Shown here one piece after another: positions 1 through 11,898 of a DNA stretch of 64,000 nucleotides. Source of the DNA: Dryas octopetala (Eukaryota; Streptophyta; Magnoliopsida; Rosales; Rosaceae); NCBI GenBank assembly GCA_963921425.1, contig OY992838.1:17110085-17174084 (forward strand). The letters run 5' to 3'. The notes beneath the pieces were generated by a model. The model saw only the letters and a list, made by a program, of their open reading frames with translations. It made no database searches and was not told where the DNA came from. The translations under genes were made by a program, and so were the position numbers. Position 1 is the stretch's first letter. Each line of letters begins with the position of its first letter.

Positions 1-375
1 GATGTTTTTATTTAAAAGAGTAGGCTTGAACTTGTTGTAATTCCACTAATTTAGCTTTCTTAACTTGGGGCATGTGATTTCTCGATGGATTGATGATGAC
101 TTATGGATCGTAATGAGGAATTAGACAATTTTGGAAACTTATGCATCATGTGATGGAAGTCTGGGTAATGGGAGTCGAAACGGATCTAAATACATCGCAA
201 ATTTCTAAGAAAATGATGGGAGCTTAAGGGTGACTCCTTAAATCACGATCAGAACTTATTTTTTTCCATGAATAAGTAAGGAATGGTGTGGAAGATATGG
301 TCATTAACGATTCTTGAGGGTGTGAGCAGGTTTTATTTTGAATATTATAGGCTATGGTTAGAGCTCAAAGAGTTA

Positions 376-398
376 ATCAGAGTGGCGCAGCGGAAGCG
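376..398 (+). other. 23-nt match to the 5' end of plant initiator tRNA-Met
   Basis: These 23 bases equal, from memory of the plant initiator tRNA-Met sequence, its acceptor 5' strand, D arm and the following bases, including the pol III A-box (TGGCGCAGCGG). The match stops abruptly at 398 and the rest of a tRNA is missing, so this is not a tRNA gene. The element's own primer-binding site is for the same tRNA, which suggests primer capture during reverse transcription. Chance is unlikely at this length, but the tRNA sequence was recalled, not searched. Confidence 0.6.
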
Positions 399-705
399 CT
401 ATGAGACTTAGAGTGGTCACGTTAACACGTGGGCAGCAGAGGGGTTAGCAAGATCGATAGGACTTAAGACAGCTTAGAGTAAGAATTTAGGTTTCCTTTG
501 GATATCGACATAGTGACAACTCACTTCGAATTTGTGGGGATCAAAGAAGTTAGGTACTACATAAGGAGAGATTTTTTTTCCTCAGCCAAGTTTCACGGAT
601 GGAATGTACTTGGAGGGACAAATTGAAGAACTTGATTAGGAGTTACGAGTTTGGAATTCCCATATCTTTCGTACTTGTACAAAATTTCGAGGACGAAATT
701 TTTGT

Positions 706-717
706 AAGGGGGGAAGG
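706..717 (+). other. Polypurine tract upstream of LTR 719
   Basis: AAGGGGGGAAGG lies two bases before the LTR start TGTAACGACC. This is the usual place and composition for the plus-strand primer of an LTR retrotransposon. Confidence 0.8.
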
Positions 718-2743
718 TTGTAACGACCCGACCCTCTTTTCACTAGAAATTTAAATTTTTATTCAATTATGGTTTTAAGAAGTTTTAAAGGATGTTGAAT
801 TGTATTTTAAAGATTTGAGATTTTATTTGGAAAATAAAAAGGGTTTTGATTTATTTCTTTTTGTTTTAATTTAAGCTTAACACAAAGTTGACTTTTAAAA
901 TAAATGGGCTTTCGATTTTGACTTTGGGTCCATTAGATAGGTTTCCATCCCACGATTTCATAGACACGTAGCACGTGTCGATCCGAGTTACAGTTTGAAA
1001 GATATGGGCGTTTGAAGTGAGGGGCAATTTCGTAAAATTGGACAAATTGGGTTTAAAAAATCAGATTTTTCTAGAATTTTTTTCTCTCTCTAGAAGATTC
1101 TTTCTCTCCCCTTTTTATCTCTCTCTCCCCGATTCCCTCTCAGCCTTCTCTTCCCTCTCCCTGCGCACAGCCAGCTCCGGTGAGAACTCACCTTCGCCGG
1201 CCAACCCACGACGGCCGAAGGCCACTGACGTGACCCCTAGCCGCCGGCCATCCTCCCTCGAGTCTTCCTTGCACCGGCGAGCTCTTCCACGCGCAGGAAC
1301 GGCCGAGAGAAAACACAGCTCACCGCCGGCGATCTCATTTTCCGGCGACGACGGGACTCCAGACCTATTGGGTCCTCTTCCTCTCACCCCGGCGAGTCCA
1401 ACTATGGGCTCCGTTTGTTCAGACGATGCTCCACGACGGAGCAATGAGCTCGGGAAGCCAATTCAGCCGCCGGTTTCCGCCGCCGTTTTCGGCCATTTCC
1501 GGCGAGATTTGGCCGTCGGTCCAGTTGTCAAAAATGATCCTAGAGGTATGGGCTATCTTTCCCCTAAGGTGTTTATCCAATTCTGAGAGATTTAAAATTT
1601 GATTTTAGGGTGTTTGTTATATTTCGAATTTCTTGAAATTGGACTTGAAATTGAATTATTTTTGTGCAATTGAAGGTTTTATTATGCAATTAGGATTATT
1701 TGGAGTTGAATTAGGGTATTCCTAGACTTGTGCCGCCGCTGCCACCGTCGGCTCCGCCACTCGTGGCGGCGGGTTGGATGGTTTTTCGTATTTTTCAACT
1801 TCCTTAGGGTCCTAGCAGCTTAATTCTAGGTTCGGTGACTATTTTGGGGTTATTTTTGTGTGTTGTTTATGGCCCGGCAGCCACCGTGTGTGGTGGTTGG
1901 CCGCTCGTTTCGGTGGTTTAACAGTTAGTTAAAGAATCTATTGTATATTGTTGGTTGTCTGGTCTTAACAGGTACATGGGCTCGGGAAATCTCATTCCCG
2001 ATGCCGTTATGCTGCCGGATTTGGTATCCGAGCAATGGCACCGTGAAGGGTATTTCGTTCTTTTACGTAGTTAAATTGTGAGTGAAACGTATTGGACTTT
2101 TAATGTAGAGTACCGTTAAATAATTGTTGATTTGTTTGTGTGATTTGATGCTCTATGTTAGAGGAAGCTAAGTATAGGATTTAGACCATGGGAAGGAATT
2201 GACGAGGATTGAGACTAAAGGAATCAATTTCGGAAAGGTTTCGGTATAGTTCGGAGCAGACAGTGAGTGAACCTTGTTTTATAAACGTTCTATGAAATTT
2301 CATGATATAAATTCTTATTTGTTGCCTTGTGCTTCATTTGGATTTGTTGAATGGTAAATTTGATTTTGATATTAAAAGGTTTATGGTTTTCGAATGATTG
2401 TTTTCCAATTTAATCTATTGAGATTTATGTTTATGCGGAAGATAAAATCTTAAATTTGGTTTTAGCGTCAACCATCGGGAGTTTTCATTTAATTGGATTT
2501 ATTAGATGAGCATATAAATTTATAATGTTTGGGCTTGATATTTGATTTCATGGTCTTAAAGAACTATATTATTTTGAGACAATTTATTAATTGCATGATC
2601 TGAGGATTTGTGAAAAGCGTAAGAAATCGTTGACTTTATTTATTTACAAGAATGGTTTTAGAAAGTGGTAGAGCGATTTTCAATCGCCATATAAGTACCC
2701 TCATCCACATGTACAGATACAGATAGGTCTTTGGGACCCATCA

Positions 2744-2775
2744 CGGCACACACATAGGCTTTGGGCCGTGTGCCG
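2744..2775 (+). repeat. Hairpin within LTR 1
   Basis: CGGCACAC (2744-2751) and GTGTGCCG (2768-2775) form an 8-bp perfect stem with a 16-base loop just upstream of the 45-bp subrepeats. The same hairpin recurs 4,618 bp later in LTR 2. Confidence 0.55.
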
Positions 2776-2822
2776 GGATGCCTCGCCCTTTGGGGGTAGT
2801 CTACGTGCACGTACCACACATT

Positions 2823-3112
2823 GGCTTATTGTACGACGGCGATTCGACGGTACAAGAGCCACCGTAAGTCCTCTTGTATGACGGCGTTACGACGGTACAA
2901 GGGACACCCTAAGTCCACTCGCATGACGGCGTTGCGACGGTGCGGGTGGAAGGGCAATCTACATGCACGTACGACATTTTGGCTTATTGTACGACGGCGA
3001 TTCGACGGTACAAGGGCCACCCTAAGTCCACTTGTATGACGGCGTTGCGACGGTACAAGGGACACCCTAAGTCCACTCGCATGACGGCGTTGCGACGGTG
3101 CGGGTGGAAGGT
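2823..3112 (+). repeat. Nested tandem subrepeats in LTR 1 (45-bp units within a 158-bp unit)
   Basis: Units with the core GACGGCG-TT-CGACGGT recur every 45 bp (2831, 2876, 2921). The group of three recurs 158 bp later, starting at 2981. The equivalent block in LTR 2 is 7441-7730. Short open frames here only reflect the repeat. Confidence 0.8.
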
Positions 3113-3940
3113 TATGTGGACAATCCACTTGGTGCGTCGGTCTTGTACGGTACCAAGGTGGAGCCTGTAAATTGGGTGCTTATATGGCTAACGTTTTTAT
3201 TAAAAAGTTTATTAGATAAAAATATTTTTAGTTATTTTCTATCAGTTCAAGACGCAAAAGAGGTTTTAGCTAGAAATTTTATAAGATACAGCATTTCTAT
3301 TACTTCCCATTATTTTCTATGATTAAAAGGAATTTCAAGTTGAAATTGTTATATAGAAACTTTTTGTTGGAATTATGTTCATGATGTAAGGTTTGTTAAG
3401 TTGTGAAAGAGTTCATTACAAAGATGTTTTCAATTGATATTCATTTTCAGTTCAAATTGGATATTTTTCAGCCCGAGCAGTTTTGTAAAGTGGTTTTCAA
3501 ATGAAAGGTTTTGAAGTTTATTTTGTCCACTCACTGAGAGTTTTCTCACGTGTTATTTTTACGTTTCCCCCAGGTAATAGCGATCACTGAGGTCGAATCG
3601 TACCACGTCGAGGGATTTGAGTTATTCATCTCCAGCTTATTGGTATAATAGGATCAAGGTTTTCCTTGTAATAAATAAACTAATGAGATATGAGTGTATA
3701 GTGGATTAGATATGCTCTGATTAGAATTGTATTACTTGTTGTGGGTCTGAGACATTATTTTTTTGTTGTGGTAGAGGTGGTTGATGTTTTAGAAGTGTTT
3801 TTTTACAGGTTCTGAAATTTTGGGTTAGTCCATTTTCAGGGGAGGTTCTGCCAAATTTTCAGTAGGATTTTCCTTGATTTTGGATTCCCACAGGACCCCT
3901 TCGGGTTTCTGGGTGGAACTCGGGGGCGGTCCTGTCAACT

Positions 3941-3952
3941 TGGTATCAGAGC
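3941..3952 (+). other. Primer-binding site, initiator tRNA-Met
   Basis: TGGTATCAGAGC starts three bases after the LTR end and complements the 3' end of plant initiator tRNA-Met. This is the usual primer of Tekay/Del elements. Confidence 0.85.
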
Positions 3953-4035
3953 ATTGGGTTTTAAGTCTCCTGTAGACTCCACCCCTCCTGTGCATCCTTC
4001 AGTGTACAAAAAGGTTTTCCTCCGCTAGTATAGAT

Positions 4036-4077
4036 ATGGCTTCTCGACGTGGCCGACCTCAAAGTAGAGTGTGGTAA
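4036..4077 (+). pseudogene. Gag start remnant (13 codons)
   Basis: An ATG 84 bases after the primer-binding site opens a 13-residue frame rich in Arg (MASRRGRPQ...), which resembles the N-terminus of Tekay-type Gag and then stops. The TGGTAAGT at the stop also looks like a 5' splice site. With the rest of gag-pol deleted, this is a relic, not a working gene. Confidence 0.5.
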
Positions 4078-4993
4078 GTTTATGGGGGTAGATTTAATAC
4101 GCTTAACGTGAGTGTTACGTTTGCGGTATGCTTGTATTACAACTTGGGTCGTACTCGTAAGAATTTCTTTTTGATAATCAGTAACTGCGGAATTGAGAGC
4201 ATATTGTTATATGTGTCAGTATTTCGCTTGAAGCGCATTCGAGGAAATCAAGTTGGAATTTTATAGAATTTAACGTTATTAGAATTATAGATTTCCCTAG
4301 AGATTAAGTATCGAAGATGTGACACAGTGAAGCTTAGTTAAACTTTGATGGTTTACAATTAGGATGACGAAGGATAAATGCTTGTGTATTAGGATAAAGA
4401 TATTATAATAATGATTAAGGGATAAATGAATTGTTTTTATTTTGGAAGTCTAGTGAGGACAATGAAGGAATTTGAGTAGAGAGAGACGTGACTTAAAGGG
4501 ATGATAGGAGAAATTAGAAGGTGGTAGGCATATGGAAAGCAAGAGATCCAAGTATTGGATTTAAGTAAGGGTTGATATTAGAAGGGGAAGGACATCACAA
4601 AGCCATGACATATGAAGTGATGTTTTTATTTAAAAGAGTAGGCTTGAACTTGTTGTAATTCCACTAATTTAGCTTTCTTAACTTGGGGCATGTGATTTCT
4701 CGATGGATTGATGATGACTTATGGATCGTAATGAGGAATTAGACAATTTTGGAAACTTATGCATCATGTGATGGAAGTCTGGGTAATGGGAGTCGAAACG
4801 GATCTAAATACATCGCAAATTTCTAAGAAAATGATGGGAGCTTAAGGGTGACTCCTTAAATCACGATCAGAACTTATTTTTTTCCATGAATAAGTAAGGA
4901 ATGGTGTGGAAGATATGGTCATTAACGATTCTTGAGGGTGTGAGCAGGTTTTATTTTGAATATTATAGGCTATGGTTAGAGCTCAAAGAGTTA

Positions 4994-5016
4994 ATCAGAG
5001 TGGCGCAGCGGAAGCG
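4994..5016 (+). other. Second copy of the initiator tRNA-Met 5'-end match
   Basis: This is identical to 376-398 and exactly one repeat period (4,618 bp) downstream, inside the interior between the two LTRs. Confidence 0.6.
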
Positions 5017-5323
5017 CTATGAGACTTAGAGTGGTCACGTTAACACGTGGGCAGCAGAGGGGTTAGCAAGATCGATAGGACTTAAGACAGCTTAGAGTAA
5101 GAATTTAGGTTTCCTTTGGATATCGACATAGTGACAACTCACTTCGAATTTGTGGGGATCAAAGAAGTTAGGTACTACATAAGGAGAGATTTTTTTTCCT
5201 CAGCCAAGTTTCACGGATGGAATGTACTTGGAGGGACAAATTGAAGAACTTGATTAGGAGTTACGAGTTTGGAATTCCCATATCTTTCGTACTTGTACAA
5301 AATTTCGAGGACGAAATTTTTGT

Positions 5324-5335
5324 AAGGGGGGAAGG
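5324..5335 (+). other. Polypurine tract upstream of LTR 2
   Basis: AAGGGGGGAAGG lies immediately before the LTR 2 start, identical to the tract at 706-717. Confidence 0.8.
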
Positions 5336-5336
5336 T

Positions 5337-8300
5337 TGTAACGACCCGACCCTCTTTTCACTAGAAATTTAAATTTTTATTCAATTATGGTTTTAAGAAG
5401 TTTTAAAGGATGTTGAATTGTATTTTAAAGATTTGAGATTTTATTTGGAAAATAAAAAGGGTTTTGATTTATTTCTTTTTGTTTTAATTTAAGCTTAACA
5501 CAAAGTTGACTTTTAAAATAAATGGGCTTTCGATTTTGACTTTGGGTCCATTAGATAGGTTTCCATCCCACGATTTCATAGACACGTAGCACGTGTCGAT
5601 CCGAGTTACAGTTTGAAAGATATGGGCGTTTGAAGTGAGGGGCAATTTCGTAAAATTGGACAAATTGGGTTTAAAAAATCAGATTTTTCTAGAATTTTTT
5701 TCTCTCTCTAGAAGATTCTTTCTCTCCCCTTTTTATCTCTCTCTCCCCGATTCCCTCTCAGCCTTCTCTTCCCTCTCCCTGCGCACAGCCAGCTCCGGTG
5801 AGAACTCACCTTCGCCGGCCAACCCACGACGGCCGAAGGCCACTGACGTGACCCCTAGCCGCCGGCCATCCTCCCTCGAGTCTTCCTTGCACCGGCGAGC
5901 TCTTCCACGCGCAGGAACGGCCGAGAGAAAACACAGCTCACCGCCGGCGATCTCATTTTCCGGCGACGACGGGACTCCAGACCTATTGGGTCCTCTTCCT
6001 CTCACCCCGGCGAGTCCAACTATGGGCTCCGTTTGTTCAGACGATGCTCCACGACGGAGCAATGAGCTCGGGAAGCCAATTCAGCCGCCGGTTTCCGCCG
6101 CCGTTTTCGGCCATTTCCGGCGAGATTTGGCCGTCGGTCCAGTTGTCAAAAATGATCCTAGAGGTATGGGCTATCTTTCCCCTAAGGTGTTTATCCAATT
6201 CTGAGAGATTTAAAATTTGATTTTAGGGTGTTTGTTATATTTCGAATTTCTTGAAATTGGACTTGAAATTGAATTATTTTTGTGCAATTGAAGGTTTTAT
6301 TATGCAATTAGGATTATTTGGAGTTGAATTAGGGTATTCCTAGACTTGTGCCGCCGCTGCCACCGTCGGCTCCGCCACTCGTGGCGGCGGGTTGGATGGT
6401 TTTTCGTATTTTTCAACTTCCTTAGGGTCCTAGCAGCTTAATTCTAGGTTCGGTGACTATTTTGGGGTTATTTTTGTGTGTTGTTTATGGCCCGGCAGCC
6501 ACCGTGTGTGGTGGTTGGCCGCTCGTTTCGGTGGTTTAACAGTTAGTTAAAGAATCTATTGTATATTGTTGGTTGTCTGGTCTTAACAGGTACATGGGCT
6601 CGGGAAATCTCATTCCCGATGCCGTTATGCTGCCGGATTTGGTATCCGAGCAATGGCACCGTGAAGGGTATTTCGTTCTTTTACGTAGTTAAATTGTGAG
6701 TGAAACGTATTGGACTTTTAATGTAGAGTACCGTTAAATAATTGTTGATTTGTTTGTGTGATTTGATACTCTATGTTAGAGGAAGCTAAGTATAGGATTT
6801 AGACCATGGGAAGGAATTGACGAGGATTGAGACTAAAGGAATCAATTTCGGAAAGGTTTCGGTATAGTTCGGAGCAGACAGTGAGTGAACCTTGTTTTAT
6901 AAACGTTCTATGAAATTTCATGATATAAATTCTTATTTGTTGCCTTGTGCTTCATTTGGATTTGTTGAATGGTGAATTTGATTTTGATATTAAAAGGTTT
7001 ATGGTTTTCGAATGATTGTTTTCCAATTTAATCTATTGAGATTTATGTTTATGCGGAAGATAAAATCTTAAATTTGGTTTTAGCGTCAACCATCGGGAGT
7101 TTTCATTTAATTGGATTTATTAGATGAGCATATAAATTTATAATGTTTGGGCTTGATATTTGATTTCATGGTCTTAAAGAACTATATTATTTTGAGACAA
7201 TTTATTAATTGCATGATCTGAGGATTTGTGAAAAGCGTAAGAAATCGTTGACTTTATTTATTTACAAGAATGGTTTTAGAAAGTGGTAGAGCGATTTTCA
7301 ATCGCCATATAAGTACCCTCATCCACATGTACAGATACAGATAGGTCTTTGGGACCCATCACGGCACACACATAGGCTTTGGGCCGTGTGCCGGGATGCC
7401 TCGCCCTTTGGGGGTAGTCTACGTGCACGTACCACACATTGGCTTATTGTACGACGGCGATTCGACGGTACAAGAGCCACCGTAAGTCCTCTTGTATGAC
7501 GGCGTTACGACGGTACAAGGGACACCCTAAGTCCACTCGCATGACGGCGTTGCGACGGTGCGGGTGGAAGGGCAATCTACATGCACGTACGACATTTTGG
7601 CTTATTGTACGACGGCGATTCGACGGTACAAGGGCCACCCTAAGTCCACTTGTATGACGGCGTTGCGACGGTACAAGGGACACCCTAAGTCCACTCGCAT
7701 GACGGCGTTGCGACGGTGCGGGTGGAAGGTTATGTGGACAATCCACTTGGTGCGTCGGTCTTGTACGGTACCAAGGTGGAGCCTGTAAATTGGGTGCTTA
7801 TATGGCTAACGTTTTTATTAAAAAGTTTATTAGATAAAAATATTTTTAGTTATTTTCTATCAGTTCAAGACGCAAAAGAGGTTTTAGCTAGAAATTTTAT
7901 AAGATACAGCATTTCTATTACTTCCCATTATTTTCTATGATTAAAAGGAATTTCAAGTTGAAATTGTTATATAGAAACTTTTTGTTGGAATTATGTTCAT
8001 GATGTAAGGTTTGTTAAGTTGTGAAAGAGTTCATTACAAAGATGTTTTCAATTGATATTCATTTTCAGTTCAAATTGGATATTTTTCAGCCCGAGCAGTT
8101 TTGTAAAGTGGTTTTCAAATGAAAGGTTTTGAAGTTTATTTTGTCCACTCACTGAGAGTTTTCTCACGTGTTATTTTTACGTTTCCCCCAGGTAATAGCG
8201 ATCACTGAGGTCGGATCGTACCACGTCGAGGGATTTGAGTTATTCATCTCCAGCTTATTGGTATAATAGGATCAAGGTTTTCCTTGTAATAAATAAACTA

Positions 8301-8555
8301 ATGAGATATGAGTGTATAGTGGATTAGATATGCTCTGATTAGAATTGTATTACTTGTTGTGGGTCTAAGACATTATTTTTTTGTTATGGTAGAGGTGCTT
8401 GATGTTTTAGAAGTGTTTTTTTACAGGTTCTGAAATTTTGGGTTAGTTCATTTTCAAGGGAGGTTCTGCCGAATTTTCGGTAGGATTTTCCTTGATTTTG
8501 GATTCCCACAGGACCTCTTCGGGTTTCTGGGTGGAACTCGGGGGCGGTCCTGTCA
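5337..8555 (+). mobile_element. LTR 2 of the Tekay-like element (3,219 bp)
   Basis: This has the same length and ends as LTR 1. The 45-bp subrepeat block is at 7441-7730. After CCTGTCA the sequence changes to unrelated DNA (TACATTAATT) with no primer-binding site, so this is the 3' boundary. Sequence differences from LTR 1 gather after about 8210, unlike the near-perfect match before it. A target duplication cannot be tested because the left boundary is outside the window. Confidence 0.88.
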
Positions 8556-9390
8556 TACATTAATTAAGATTGAGGTTGTAAATAAATGATTATGATTAGC
8601 TTGAAGGAGAAGAAAATGAAATGTGCATAATTGTATATGCCGTGTCCTAAAAAAAAAAATGGAGTAGGGACGGTTTCAAAAGAAGAAGTGAACAAAAGCA
8701 TTCAAGCTCAAGCTATGATGTGCAAAGAAGCATGGTATGCCTCAGAATGATCTATTGTTCTTGCAATTCCATAGTTTATAGCCTTTTGTTTATCCCTTTC
8801 ATTTCAATATCATACCTTACCCTAAGTCTTCATTATAACCCCTATGAAGCCTAATTGATTTTAGCAGAAGTGTAGTTCTTAATGTGGAGTCTAGGAGAGA
8901 AGGGAGCTTATGGTTTTTGATTTTATTTCAAGTATTTTGATTTTCCTTTCCATGAGATCGTGTTCCCTTTCGATTGTGCGTTTGTTTCATGCTAATATGT
9001 GAGCTATTTGTCTTTGATTACATATTTCCTCTCACATATCCGTTTGAGTGCACAAATTAACCCAATTCTTGAGTGCTTTATTGTTGAAAGTATGCCTTGG
9101 TAAGGATTGGAGTTGAATCTATTTTGTATATATTGATCTATTTTTTGCTTGTCTAACACTTGGGTTATGAAGAGAATGACCTATATACACAATGGAGGAG
9201 TAAGGTATGTTATTTGAAGCATTATTAGAATTTGAAGAATGAATATTATATATATCTTGCTCTACTATGTTATTGTTGGTCATACTCATGATATCATTTG
9301 TTGGGAAAGTAAGTTAGTTTGTTTTTTAGTCTTTGAGTCTTTTCTTTATTTTCTTTGCTCGAGGACTAGCAAAGTCTAAGTTTGGGGGTG
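8556..9390 (+). mobile_element. Truncated 3' interior of an Athila/Tat-like element
   Basis: This matches the non-coding 3' interiors at 47390-48253 and 60230-61095, including A-rich tracts and the purine-rich end AAGTTTGGGGGTG before the LTR at 9391. The left side is cut off by the Tekay-like repeat. No coding capacity is seen. Confidence 0.75.
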
Positions 9391-9805
9391 TGATGAGTGT
9401 TCATTTTACGTTCTTCTATGATACTAACTCCCTAACCTAGAGTGTTAGAACTCGATACTTTTGTGTCTGTTGTCTTGTTTTTGTGTTTTTAGGTCTAATG
9501 AAGCATAAATAGGAAATAGGAGCAAATGGAGCCGCTTTGGTACATTTCCTGGTCAAACTAGGAAAAGAGGAGAAATCCTAGTCAAATGAGGATTTCTAGT
9601 CATACGAGAGAACATCTAGCCCAGAACATGAAAAATCCTAATTAGAGCATGAATTCCTGGTTGAACTAGGAAACCTAACCCTACTAGGGAAAGGAGTCCT
9701 AATGACACTAGGAATTACTAGGGGTAATATGGTCATTATGAGAAGTTAAAATGAATAAGGAATCCTACATCTATAAGGAATCCTAGTGGGACTAGGAAAG
9801 GTTGG
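9391..9805 (+). mobile_element. Athila/Tat-like 3' LTR fragment, first 415 bp
   Basis: It starts TGATGAGTGTTC directly after a polypurine tract and includes the first part of the U3 with the CCTGG/CCTAG palindromes. It stops at AAAGGTTGG, where a minus-strand LTR begins. The remaining 2 kb of this LTR is not found on the other side, so the insertion was followed by a deletion. Confidence 0.78.
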
Positions 9806-11160
9806 TGTTGTATGTTTTCCTAGAGCAATTATAATAAACCTTTTTAACAACTCTAGGTTAACTCGCAAGTGCACGAATCGCTAAGTAGCAAAGCTTACAA
9901 ATACGAGGTCGATCCCACAGGGAATTGTACTAGCGTACGATTACTAACTCAATTAAATTCAATTAACCCAACTCTGACTCACACACGCAAATGGGGGTTT
10001 TGATTGGTTTTAAGGCTAAACTAAACAAACAGAGAAATAATCAAACTTTAAAATGATAACTGAAAGATTCAGATAAAACAATAATAAAGAAACACTAGGG
10101 GTCAGAATCCACCACTAGCATACCATTCACTCTACTATGGATATTAACAATCAATATATAAACATGTCAACAAAGTTCGTCTACTAAAAGGTTTGGCTAG
10201 TTACTTTTAGCAATTACTCCCCTTACTGTGCATAAACTAAGAGCTTCTTGGGCCTTCCTTAGCCAGTTAACTTGCATGTTCCCTAGTGCTAAGCTAAGGC
10301 AGCTGTTACCCATGCAAGAGTCATTATGATCTGTGAGAGTGACAAACACATAGCGCATAGCTCCAAATTAATGTACTGTATGTCATCTATGATCTCTTTT
10401 CTCATGAATATTATCTTAGGATACCCACTTGTTGCCTATTGAAACTATCATCCTTTCGAGCTTATTTAGTTTCACAACATAATTCTAGATGCATGCAACC
10501 TAAGGTGATCAGTCAAAGATGCGAAACAAATAGATTCAATTTAAACAGAGATCCAAGATTTGTCAACATGTAAATAATTAAAAATCAATAATCCATAGTG
10601 AGAGTAAACAGCATCGCTAGGGCTTCATCCTAGCCCTAGCCCAATATTCAGCTACACATAATTAAATTCACAAATAACTAATGCATGATTAAAATAATGA
10701 AAATAAAAGAAAGGGAAAGAGATCAAGCCGGGGCAGCAAGGTGGAGGTGCGGCTGCAATGGTGGTGCGCAATGGGGCTGCTCGGCCTTGGGCTCCACGGC
10801 GAGGAGGCTGAGGTGCTCGGCAAGGTGGCAGCAAGGTGGTTATGGCGTGGCTGCTTGAGGTGGCTGCGGCTTGGTGGCGCAACTTGGTGGTGGTGGCTGC
10901 GGCTTCACTTGATCCTCCTTCAGTTCAGCACAAAATAAAGGAAAGCACACAAGAAAAGGTGGCTGCTAGGTTCGGCCACAAAAGAAAAGAAGAAGAATAA
11001 AAAGGAAGGGAGAGAAGGTGGCTGCGGCACAAGAACAACAGGGGAGAGGGAAGCTGCTAGGGTTTGCGGCAAGAGGAGAGGAGAGAGGCTGCTAGGGCTA
11101 CGAAAATTAAAAGAAATAGAAGAGAACTCCAGAACAGAACCCCTTTTCTGATTTTTAGAG

Positions 11161-11171
11161 ATATATTTATA
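11161..11171 (-). promoter_or_regulatory. TATA box of minus-strand LTR
   Basis: The minus strand reads TATAAATATAT, in the same place relative to the LTR as TATA boxes in the sister LTRs, upstream of a GA/CT-rich leader. Confidence 0.55.
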
Positions 11172-11885
11172 GAGGGAAGTGGGGCTGAGATTTCTCTTTC
11201 TCTTCAATGTGGGATAAGTGCATTCCTTGCACACCAAGGCTTATAATTTTCGGCCAAGCATGGGCCTTGGGCTGATTTGGGCTCTTTTTGGGCGTAACTC
11301 CTTTTTCAGCTCGCGGAACTGCTGCGCTACCTCCACTAAAATGGCCATATCTTGAGCTAGAAAACTCGGAATCGAAATCCGTAAAATTCCCTGCGAAGCT
11401 AACATCCGTAGCTTTCTAACCATATATGGCATGACATCTGATTCGATCTGTAGAAATACAGAATCACTGTCGAAATTTAGTGTCTAGTTTCCAGGGTTTT
11501 GACTTTTTCTTCAACTAGGACTCCTTGTGATCTTTGACTGAATCTTGTGAGATTTTTTCTTGAGCATGAAGGATTCCTTTCATTTGGGCCTTGGATCAGC
11601 TGAGTGGGTGCGAATTCCTTGGGCTTGCGGACTCTTGGATAACACAACTTGGGCTTCCACCATTTGGGCTAGCAATAGGCGTATAGCCTTGGTCCTTTGG
11701 GCTAGGGTTATGTGCATGGCCCATAGTGCATGGGCTGCATGGGTGGTCCATGTCATGAGATGATGTGGCACAGTTGACCATTGACTTTGACCTTTGACTT
11801 TGTCCAAAAGTCAACCTTGACCAAAAAGATTCCCCAAAAGATTCTGTCTAAGATTCCTCAAAGATTCCTTCCAGATTCCAGATCC

Positions 11886-11898
11886 TTCTAGAAGATTC
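11886..11898 (-). promoter_or_regulatory. Three-unit heat-shock element
   Basis: TTCTAGAAGATTC fits TTCnnGAAnnTTC, the perfect three-unit heat-shock-factor site. It lies in the U3 about 720 bp upstream of the TATA box. The motif fit is visible; binding is inferred. Confidence 0.5.

Larger units (their letters stand above)
1..718 (+). mobile_element. 3' end of the interior of a Tekay-like LTR retrotransposon
   Basis: This stretch matches 4619-5336 base for base as far as I can see, so it is the part of the element interior that precedes the LTR at 719. It ends in a purine-rich tract next to the LTR start. No long open frame survives, though a short frame near 680-710 resembles the tail of plant Ty3/gypsy polyproteins. 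The window edge cuts the repeat, so an earlier LTR may lie upstream. Confidence 0.8.
719..3937 (+). mobile_element. LTR 1 of Tekay/Del-like Ty3/gypsy element (3,219 bp)
   Basis: It starts TGTAACGACCCGACCC and ends CCTGTCA, giving TG...CA termini. It is preceded by a polypurine tract and followed three bases later by a primer-binding site for initiator tRNA-Met. A 3-kb LTR with this start and primer is typical of the Tekay/Del chromoviruses. The centre (about 1100-1570) is pyrimidine-rich and then GC-rich with repeated CCGGCGA; an open frame there (1017-1586) is probably incidental. A block of 45-bp subrepeats lies at 2823-3112. By eye it differs from LTR 2 at about a dozen sites, mostly in the last 350 bp. 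Confidence 0.88.
3938..5336 (+). mobile_element. Shortened interior of the Tekay-like element
   Basis: Only 1,399 bp separate the two LTRs, far too short for gag-pol. It starts with the primer-binding site and a 13-codon gag stub and ends with the polypurine tract. No protease, reverse transcriptase or integrase motif is present, so the unit is non-autonomous. The last 718 bp repeat positions 1-718. Confidence 0.82.

Noticed and set aside
376..470. Full tRNA gene at the initiator tRNA-Met match
   Set aside because: After 398 there is no anticodon arm, and the weak B-box-like GATCGATAGG near 450 does not form a T arm. Only the 5' end matches.
1017..1586. 189-codon open frame in each Tekay-like LTR (also 5635-6204)
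   Set aside because: It lies in a GC-rich, CCGGCGA-repeated part of the LTR, has low-complexity Ser/Pro/Arg composition and no domain. Both copies are identical only because the LTRs are.
2823..3112. CRISPR-like array
   Set aside because: The units are contiguous tandem repeats without unique spacers, in a plant retrotransposon LTR.
2821..3128. Overlapping small frames on both strands rich in RRYKGHPKST-like repeats
   Set aside because: They are translations of the 45-bp tandem repeat, open on both strands by composition.
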